Shown: in pieces, positions 53,509-62,500 of the stretch
How the letters are laid out: each line of letters begins with the position of its first letter
Position numbering within the stretch: the stretch's first letter is position 1
Assembly: GCA_964036195.1 (NCBI GenBank)
Contig: OZ038456.1
Location: 16,492,001-16,556,000 of the forward strand
DNA length: 64,000 nt
Origin: Sphaerolaimus hirsutus
Taxonomy: Eukaryota > Nematoda > Chromadorea > Monhysterida > Sphaerolaimidae
Direction of reading: 5' to 3'
Notes under the pieces: model-generated
Databases searched by the model: none
What the model was told of the DNA's origin: nothing
Seen by the model: only the letters and a program-made list of their open reading frames with translations
Program-made: the position numbers and the translations under genes

Positions 53509-55049
53509 TTTCAAGCTTATCCACTATTATTGAAATATCCTTACTTCATTCACTTTCACCATCGCTTATAAGTATTAGTGATTGAATAGCACCATGGCAC
53601 TGGCAAGATTTCATTGAGACAAACGACAGTACAATGAAATACAAGTGAGGCATCCAGATTTACAATTTACGAAAAGAAATGGCTTTTTGCTTTGGTGCTA
53701 GCGCCATGGCGCTTTCACATCACTATATAACACAGTCCTTGTGTTTAACGTGTGTTCTACATTTAGCATTGAAAAAATCTCTGGGAGATTTATATTTAAA
53801 AAATCTCAGAAAATCTCAGAAAATATAAGATTTTCTAAGATTTATATTTGTTCCATGATTTTCCAGAGAGATTTAATTATATTTTCTCCTGATTGAGAAA
53901 ATCTCTCGAGAAAATCTCTCTATATTTTCCCATTTTCACATTCACTAGTTTGCAATTCACTAGTTCATGTGCTTTTTTACCAAGTTTCATCTATTTTTAA
54001 CCATATATTTGCTTATATACCCATTTTTGGCTATTTTGCCCCTATTGGTAGTTTTCCCTCTCCTTTTTCTGTTCTCTGTTCCAGCCAATAAAAAGTTATC
54101 TGAAATGCATTTTCTGTACTCAAGTACTTTCAAGAAGTATACATAGAGTACTGGTACTTTTTCAGCGGAAATTTAGATGTATTTACTTAGTACTCAAGTA
54201 TATGTATTTTTGCGTAAACGTAAATAAGTTTTAACTCCTGAACCATACTGAAGCCCTGCAGTCCCATGAAGACCCAGTGCTTAGTGTGGGGCTGTACCTA
54301 AGCACCGGGTCATTGGCACTGGATGTTGCTACTTGTACAATGGGTAAACTTATGCACTGGGTTCTAGCCGTTTTAACAACCAAAGAGTTGACAGCATGCT
54401 TTGGAAATATAGTTACCAAATTTTGGTGAAAAAGTCTGTGGGGATCATCACACGTGAAAGTAATGTATTCTAAATACTATGAGGAAAAATGTGCCTAAAC
54501 CATATTTTTGTTCATTATTCAGATACTAAATACATGGTAGTACAAAGTGTGCCATCAGTAGACAATATGCTGTTATAATATGAAATTGTGAATGAAAAGG
54601 TTAAACAACACATAGTGTGCTTAATATTTTAGCTATTTTTTATAGCGATTGCGAAATAATTTTTGGCAGGCTTCTTTTTGGCAAGCTGCCAGTTTGTCAT
54701 ACGTGGTATTTCCCGTTAAGTTGGCAGCTGTCCACAACTATCTATGGATATACAGTTTGAAACAATCGCTAACGATGGCGAACTGGCGCGGCATGCTAGT
54801 GTGTGGGCCGCCATCAGCGACCATTTACGGTCGTTTTATGGCATGCCACGGCCATTATCGATGACTCGCACGGTAATTCTGTGACTTTGATACTCGTTCT
54901 ACAATACAGCACTGTATCCAAATACATACTTGGACATTAGCCAACTCCACATAAGTGCCCCGAGCCAGAAAAAGACCCTCGCAAAAAAAGAAGAACACAT
55001 TCACATGCTTCCAAAAGCAAATCACCCTGACTCCCAATCTTCCTAGGCA

Positions 55050-56556
55050 ATGCAGCTATCACTCGCTCCACTAGCAACCGCTGTTGGTGCAACCTTCGCA
55101 CTGGCCGGTATGTGCGCGTTTTACTTGAAGCGGCGACGCGACAGGCGCATGTATGGCGTGTGTGATGGGCGGGTAGCTGTAGGGTTGAAACGGGATCCCG
55201 ATCCCGATCCCGGATCCCGTGAAATTCCGGGATTTACCAGTCCCGATCCCGATCCCGATCCCGAAACCCCAATCCCGATCCCGATCCCGAAATCTTAAAA
55301 ATACCAATCCCGATCCCGATCCCGATCCCGAAAGTTTTCAAATCCCGATCCCGATCCCGAGAAACTCTCAAGTCCGGGATCCCGATCCCGGAAAAAATTA
55401 GTGGAAATTATAAAAAGTGAAATAATGACGTTTTTGCATGCAAAAAAGTGGATGCAAACCCCCAGCGTCAATTTTATGCCACTTTTCTGGCATCCAACAG
55501 TGTTTTGAGACCTTTATGAACAACTGTGAATGCCAGAAAAATGGCCAAAATCTCTATCCCTAGAACCCAATCCCGATCCCGGAAAAATGCCTATCCCAAT
55601 CCCGATCCCGATCCCGTGACCCCAATCCCGGCCAATCCCGATCCCGATCCCGATCCCGAAATCTCAAAAAACCAATCCCGATCCCGATCCCGATCCCGAA
55701 ACCCCAATCCCGATCCCGATCCCGATCCCGAAATCTCAAAAAGTGAATCCCGATCCCGATCCCGATCCCGAAAAGTCAATCCCGTTTGAACCCTAGGTAG
55801 CTGCGACACGTTTGGATGGGGTCGTGGTGTTGATTACGGGCGCTGGCAGTGGCATTGGTTTGTGATTTTTTTTTGGGGGGGCGGAGTCAGGGATCTCCTA
55901 GATTTTGACCCTCCGGGAGTGGGATGAATAGCTTAGCCACCTCCGGGATACATGCATAGCTGGAAAAAAATGGGGGGGTTGCGAGATTTTGATATATAGG
56001 CTTTTTCAGGGTGCAGAAGGAAGAAAAGGGGGAAAAATCGCTAAAAGTAGGTGTAAAATAGCTCAAAATAGGTATACAAGAGCATATAGTACTAAAATAG
56101 CTGAAAATATGTGAATAGGAACAGGACTGTCCCCAACCCCCCTATTGGACACCCCTGGGCGGAGTGCATTTATATTTTTGCTCCGAATTATGATATTTTT
56201 TTCTCAGGTCTTGAACTGGCTGCTCATTTTTTTAAATATGGCGCCACATTGATTCTGACTTCTCACTCTGATACTCCTGCTGCAGTTTTGAAGAAGTGAG
56301 GCCTTCTTAACGAATTGTAAGACATTAACAATTTTTTAATGTCACCGTAACTGTTTCAGATTGGAATGTCGCTGTAAATCAGATGGGATTTCTGTTGATT
56401 TACTTGAACAGAATGTTGTTGTTGTTCCGCTAAACTTGCTATCTTTGCAAGCAGTTGAGAAATTCTCCAGAGAAATTACATTGCTACCAAATATTCAGAA
56501 AATTGACATTCTCGTGTGCAATGCGGGCATCATGGCTGCTCCATATTCATTGTCTG
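55050..56556 (+). pseudogene. Second copy of the SDR gene, exons 1-3, broken by a hAT MITE in exon 1
   Basis: Exon 1 spans 55050-55179 and resumes at 55804 after the inserted element and its target duplication. Exon 2 is 56208-56295 and exon 3 is 56360-56556, with the same lengths and splice sites as copy A. Exons 2 and 3 remain open with only a few substitutions, so the copy is young. The insertion falls between CDGRVA and ATRLDG, upstream of TGAGSGIG, and a BEL/Pao element sits in the following intron. Exons 4-6 are not in this window. It is probably non-functional unless the insert is spliced out. Confidence 0.75.
55180..55795. mobile_element. hAT MITE (GGGATC family) inside SDR copy B exon 1, TSD GGTAGCTG
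   Basis: Starts TAGGGTTGAAACGGGATCCC and ends AATCCCGTTTGAACCCTA. A perfect duplication GGTAGCTG lies at 55172-55179 and 55796-55803, inside coding sequence. Core and centre are the reverse complement of 15574-16170, about 600 bp in both. Confidence 0.92.
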
Positions 56557-56651
56557 GTTCGCTGTGGGCTCTTGTCTTTTTTCAATTCAGATCACATACG
56601 AGTTGGCTGTTGTTCTGCAAAACACAAAGTACCCAACTTAATTTCAAAATA

Positions 56652-58065
56652 TGTGCTGACCGTTGGTAATTTAATCAAAAACGGTCAGGACATCTCTCAT
56701 GAGTCAACTATGGGTGTTCAGGGCACCCAGTATTGTTTTGTGTTTGAGTTTTATGTATTTTATTAGTTGTATGTTTTCTGAAGGTTTATTGAGAAATTTT
56801 AGATTAAAAAGTCAAATATGTTTAAGTTAGGTTTATGAATTCGATATTAGGCTCATTCAACTCGCAATTTTCCGCTGATCAAGAAAATATATAGGTTTAT
56901 ATGTTTATCTGTAGCCATTACCAAACCACTCAAACTTTATTTATTTCTTAATTAAATTTATATTAAGTTTGCATTGCACTGCACAATTCAAGCACAATAT
57001 TTATCCAACATTTGTTCATTTTTAGGCTCTGCGCTAAGGCCCAATCATTTTCTATAAAGCACAGCTGCATTATTAGCCCAGTTTCATAAAGTAGCTAGCT
57101 GGTTCAACAGTTGCATTTTCTCCATTTATTTGGTGTTAGTTCCTTTTTTTAGGTGTTGAGTTCCCATCTGTAAAAGTGTCAAATTGATAACTTTAAATAG
57201 AAAAATTTCTTATATCAAATATATCCTAAATTTCATGCTCTATCGCATCGTACTAATCATTTTTGCCAAAAGTTATCCTATCACATGTTATAAATTATTT
57301 AAGATGAGTTTCTTCTATTTATCCCTGGAAATTCAATTTCTCCAATTATAAGAGCAGTTTAATCATCGTATTTAGTTATTTCTAAGTGAGCTATAATAGA
57401 GTGACTATTTATTCATCATTTATTTCATGTTTAATTGAAATTTATCTTTAATTTATTGAATGCTTTAAGTAGCTTTTTGGTGTGATTTTGGAGCTTGCCA
57501 ACATTAGGTAGAAGCTCTGAAACTTTCAACAGGAAGTTCTTGACAAATTGTTAGGCCCAATTTGCTAAGTGGATTCTCGCTTTGTGCCACTAAATTAATA
57601 GTTTTCACTTTAGGCAAATTTGTACTTCCCCCAGTACCTACAGTAAGTAGTGAATACTACACCACTGTTATATTTAGCTGCAATACTACGTAAAATGTGC
57701 ATTTATCTACCAGTTTATTCACATTATTATTGTAGGGTGTTTTTCAATACATTTTCCCCTCTCCCAGTCCATTTTCAGTTTTTCAATTCAGTCTGCCACT
57801 CTGTTTCTGTGTGAAGGAAGTTTGCTAGAGAGTTAGTAAATAAAATCAGTTCTCCAGAATGAGATTCTGTGATCCAAATCTGTCCTGTGTGCTCTGAAAT
57901 TTCTCCTTTGTCATTGAGAAATCAGTTTTAATGCCCAAAATAACCGATCAACCCCCTACACTTGCAAAACTGTTCTAACTGCTGCTAAAACTAGACTTTG
58001 GTGAATTGCCCAGTCTAGTGGACATCCAAACCATCGAGGCCATCAACAGCACCACGGTCAACACA
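56652..58065 (+). repeat. Putative 5' LTR of the BEL/Pao element (1414 bp)
   Basis: The left limit is set by loss of homology with the SDR duplication, exactly where TGTGCTGACC starts. The right limit is ...GGTCAACACA directly before the primer-binding site. The TG...CA ends fit an LTR. Without the 3' LTR in the window this is inferred. The last ~70 bp are GC-rich and open in frame. Confidence 0.65.
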
Positions 58066-58084
58066 TGGCGCAGCGAGCAGGGTT
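58066..58084 (+). other. Primer-binding site matching tRNA-Ser(UGA)
   Basis: TGGCGCAGCGAGCAGGGTT is complementary to the 3' end of animal tRNA-Ser(UGA) including CCA (…AACCCTGCTCGCTGCG-CCA, from memory) over 19 bases. It abuts the LTR end with no spacer. This strongly supports the LTR boundary. Confidence 0.85.
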
Positions 58085-59562
58085 AATTCAGCTCTGAATT
58101 GACCAAAGGAACTAAATTTGTGCGGCTGGGCAGTTCTTCAAACGTGCTGCAGTTAAACGGCTATTGCGCTCGAACGGGTCGGCCGATCTTCGCGAAATTT
58201 TACACGTGGCATCTCCTGAACGAGGCGCTTTCAACGGTGCCACTCGGCGACTTGTACGATCAACGGGCGTCGATTCGCGAAGGGTCGAAGTGGGGCAGTT
58301 CTTCAAAAGCCCTGCAGTTCTACATCAGGTGTGACTTTTTTCGAGTGGCTGGCAACAGTGTACCAAGGCTCAGGTACTCCAGACGGCAACTGGAGGACAG
58401 TGGCTACTGGCTGGCAGGCTTCTGGCACGTCGTTGGGCGCTTCTACACACAAATAGAAGTTCGGACTGTCCTTACCCTGGCTTGGGGGGATAGTTTCCTG
58501 ACGGCCAGAGTTGACACAGGTCACTCTTAAGAGCAAGAGGTTGTGTCCCAGGGTTTTTGGCAATTCGAGGGGGTCACTCGGTCCTTTGTGAGTGGGACCC
58601 ACACCCTGGAGAGTCAGTGTGAAGTCAGTGTGAAGAGTGGTGAAGTGCCCACTCAAAGTAAAAGTAGGGGTAAAAGTTCAGGAAAGGAAAGACCAGCCAG
58701 GAGTGCAGTTTCAGCCAGAAATGGAGCAGGGACAGATTCAGTAAATTCAGTCAGTAAATCCTGTCAAACACTGTGTTGTGCCTAGTTTTTAGCACACCAG
58801 TGTTGTACCAAGACTGGGGAAAAGCTTAGTGCCTAGGTTTTAGCACAAGTGAAGTACTTGGTAAGGTACCTTCAGTTTAGCACTAGCACCTAGATTTTAG
58901 TGCAGTGCTCATCAGCTCAGTTCAGAGAGTGACAGGTGGCACACTGTACCTTGCGCTGGTACCTTCAATTAGGTGTGTCTTAGAGTGCAGTTTCAGTCAG
59001 AATTCAAAATTGGCAGAGAGCCAAAAGTGTCCAGAGACACTTACTGTTGAGTAAAAGTGCACCAAGTGGACAGGAGTCCACTGGGCATCTGGAAGTGTCC
59101 AGTTTCAGTCAGAAAAGTGCTGGTACTTACCAGTACTTGTGTGAAGCAGTGTGAAGTGACTTCACACAGCACCAGAGTGCAGCAAAAGTGCTGTGGAGCA
59201 CTTGACAGAGAGGGACAGCGTGTTGAAAGCACCAGGGGTGCAAATTTCCACACTGTTACAGGGCAATTGACTGCCCTGTCAGCAAAGTGCTGCAAGTGGA
59301 GTCACCTGGGGGGTTACTAACCTCAATAAAGTGCCAGTGTGTGTGGGGAGGGCTCCTGCACACCGTGCAGTGAAATTTGGGGCAAAACCAGTCCAAAATC
59401 CAGTGTGTAAAGCACTGTGAAGTGGAGTGTGAAGAGGTGTGAAGTGGTGTGAAACTTCACAGAAGTCATTGAAGTGTGCAGCAGAGTGAGGTGGTGTGAA
59501 AATTCAAGAAATTTGAGACAGTTTGAAGCAGTGGGGTGAAAATTCAGGAAATTCAAAGTGCA
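58085..59562 (+). other. BEL/Pao leader, ~1.5 kb, with an open frame of unknown meaning
   Basis: An open frame (58099-58530, no ATG at its first codon) is exon-like in GC content and repeats GSSS(N/K)(V/A)LQ(L/F) twice. Upstream the same frame continues through the primer-binding site to the LTR end, broken by one TAA (58084-58086). I do not recognise the product. The rest (58540-59560) is rich in AGTGTGAAG / GTGCAG words and has no supported gene. Confidence 0.4.
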
Positions 59563-62500
59563 ATGGCATCTCCAACAGGGCACATCAGAAAGAATATTGG
59601 GTTGGCAAAAGGCAGGCTGCAACAGCGCCTCAACAAAGCCATCATCCAGTACAAGCATGCAGAATTTGCCACAAAATCAAATGAAGAAAAGAGAGTGGAG
59701 CTCATGAGAGTGATTATGTCACTAAAGACAGAAAAAGCAAAAACAGAGGCAGCAATGAAAATGGTGGCAGACCACCAGCAAGCATGGTCAGAGGCTGTGA
59801 GGGAAGTGCCAGATGACATAATGGAGGCCGAACAGCTGATGTTCACTCAAAAATATGAAGAATATGCTGACCTGTCAGAAGCTGTGACAGACAGAACCAC
59901 AGAAATTGATGCATATATTGAAGAGTTGACACACATGATGAAACAGTGTCAAGATCAGATTGACCAATCTGCAAATGCCACACTGGTGCAGCAAATGGCA
60001 GCTGCCACAGTGGCAACTGGTGCTGGAGCCAGCAGCACAGCACAGCCACCACCACAGTCAGCAAATGTGTTTGGCAAACTGCAGAAACTGCAGGTCGAAC
60101 AATTTAGTGGAGAAATTGTCAAATTTAGGGGTTGGTGGCAAATGTTTGAGGCCCACATCCATGGCAGGACAGATTTGAGTGATGTGGCCAAATTCACTTA
60201 CCTGAGGAATGTCCTGAGAGGACAGGCTTTCAACATGATAAGTGGGCTCAGTGTTACTGCAGAAAATTACGCCCCAGCCATAGCTCTGCTGAAAAGCAGA
60301 TATGACCAGCCAGTGGTGGTGAAGAATTTATTGATGGGAAATATGATGAAATTGAGGCAGGCCAGAAATACAAGCCAGGATTTGAGGGCATTGTATGATA
60401 CCATAGAAAGACTCATGCAGCAATTTGAGGCCATGAATGAGACAGTTGAGCAATCCCTTTTGTTGAACCTGTTACAGCAGAAAGTGCCCCCAGAAGTGTT
60501 GACAGAAATGCAGAAGGAACTTGGGGATGAAACTTGGACAGTGGCCAAGTTTCGAGAACTGTTTCAGAAACAGTTGCTCATCAAGGAAACAGTGCAGTAT
60601 GCTCAGCTGAATGAGCCACAGAGCCAGCAGCGTCAAGGATTCATTCCAAGGGCACCAATGCCACAGAGCAATAATAGGTTTCAGCCAAGGAATCGATTCC
60701 AGATGAACAGACAGAATGAAAATTTCCCCAGAAAGAGTACCAGTGGAATGTCAGTGATTCAGCAGAATCCACAGAATGGTGGACAAAATGGAGGACAGAG
60801 TCTGGGGAGACCATGTGTGTTTTGTGGAGACACACAGAATCTGCATTATGATGAGAAATGCCAGAGATTCAAAACAGTCAAGGACAGAAGGATGTCTCTC
60901 ATGAGGAGTGAGAGATGTATGAGATGTCTCAGAAAAGGACATCCAGCAGCTCAATGCAAAGCACCAATAAAATGTTTTTGGTGCAGCTCCAATGTGCATT
61001 GTGGAGCAATGTGCCCTGACAAGTTTGGTGGTGGAGCGCCACAGCAACGTCAGGGACCAGCAGTCAAGTCAGTGTGGCAACCAAGCCAGCAGGTCAACAG
61101 AGTGAAGTCAAATGGACAGAGTGCAGGCAGACCTGCATCAAATCAATCGAGAAAGTCCACAGTGAATTGTGTCAATGTGGAAACCATTCAAAATGAGTCA
61201 GAAACCCAAGAATTGGAAACAATTTCCAACACAGTGGTCACAGGCCAGCAAGTACTGCAGAATAGTACTCAAGCCACGAAGTCAGGAAACAGAAACATGT
61301 CAATGCTGATGACAGCAAAGGCTGTCATAGAGAAACAAGAGACAGAAGCTGATGCAGAAAATGGTCAGCTACCAATCCAAGTACAGACATTTTTGGACAC
61401 TGGATCACAAGGGACGTACATGACAGAAAAAGTTGCAAAAAGGCTCAAGCTGAAGAGCACAGGTGCACATCACATCCAGATGTACACATTTGGAAATGAT
61501 AATCCACAGTATAAAGTGGTCCAACAGGTTGAATTCAGTATGAGACTCAGAAATGGGCAGAAGCTTGACATGGTGGCAGATGTAGTGCCAACATTGACAA
61601 CTGAGCAGGTCAGGATACCTGTCTCACAGCAAGATGAAGAGTATCTGAAAAGGCATTTCCCAGATGGGAGTTATTTTGCAGACACAGTGCCAACAGAAAA
61701 TGGTCAGAAATGTATGTTCAAGCCAGATGTAATAGTGGGTCTGAATTATTTCTGGGATCTGATGTCCAAAGATGCCAGAACCACCAGACTGCCATCAGGA
61801 TTGTATGTGATCCCATCAGAATTGGGATTGCTGGTGGGTGGAGCCCAGATTGCCATGAACAGAAACCAGATGGTAGTGGATACTGCCAACCCAGTGATGG
61901 TGAATACCATCATTCATCAGATACAGAGAGATAAGTGGTTCGATGAGGCACCACTTGCTGTGGCACCTGTGCCAAATGTCAAAGACATGGACAGGCTGGA
62001 CACCATTGGCATAATGGACCAGCCAGACCTCGTTGAGGATGATGAGGCCATAAAGCAATTCAATGAGTCAGTAAAGAGAGAGCCAGATGGCAGATACTCA
62101 GTGAAATTCATGTATAAGCCAAATTTACATGAATTGCCAGACAACAAAGCAATGGCATTCAAGAGGTTCAGAAACCTCACAAATAGGCTCAAAAGAGACC
62201 CAGAGTTGCTAAAGAAAATTGATGAAATCATGAAAACCCAAGAGGAACAAGGTGTGATTGAAAAGGTTCATGAAGACATCATGGATGGCAGACAATTTCA
62301 TGTTTTGCCACATCAGCCAGTAATTACCCCAGACAAAGTGACTACCAAAGTCAGAGAAGTTTATGATGCCTCAGCAAAGCAGATAGGCTCACCAAGCCTG
62401 AATGAGTGCATGTACAGAGGACCAGTTATACTGCCACAGTTGGTGGGCATGTTGATGAGATTTAGGATGCAGGGAGTTGCATTGGTGGCTGACATTGAAA

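Larger units (their letters stand above)
54626..56651 (+). repeat. Duplicated segment, copy B
   Basis: Direct copy of 11289-14598, about 43 kb away, lacking the 1.87-kb insertion of copy A. Divergence is limited to scattered substitutions and small indels. Its right limit is artificial: a BEL/Pao LTR starts at 56652 directly after the last matching base. The right continuation of copy B may lie beyond the window. Confidence 0.9.
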
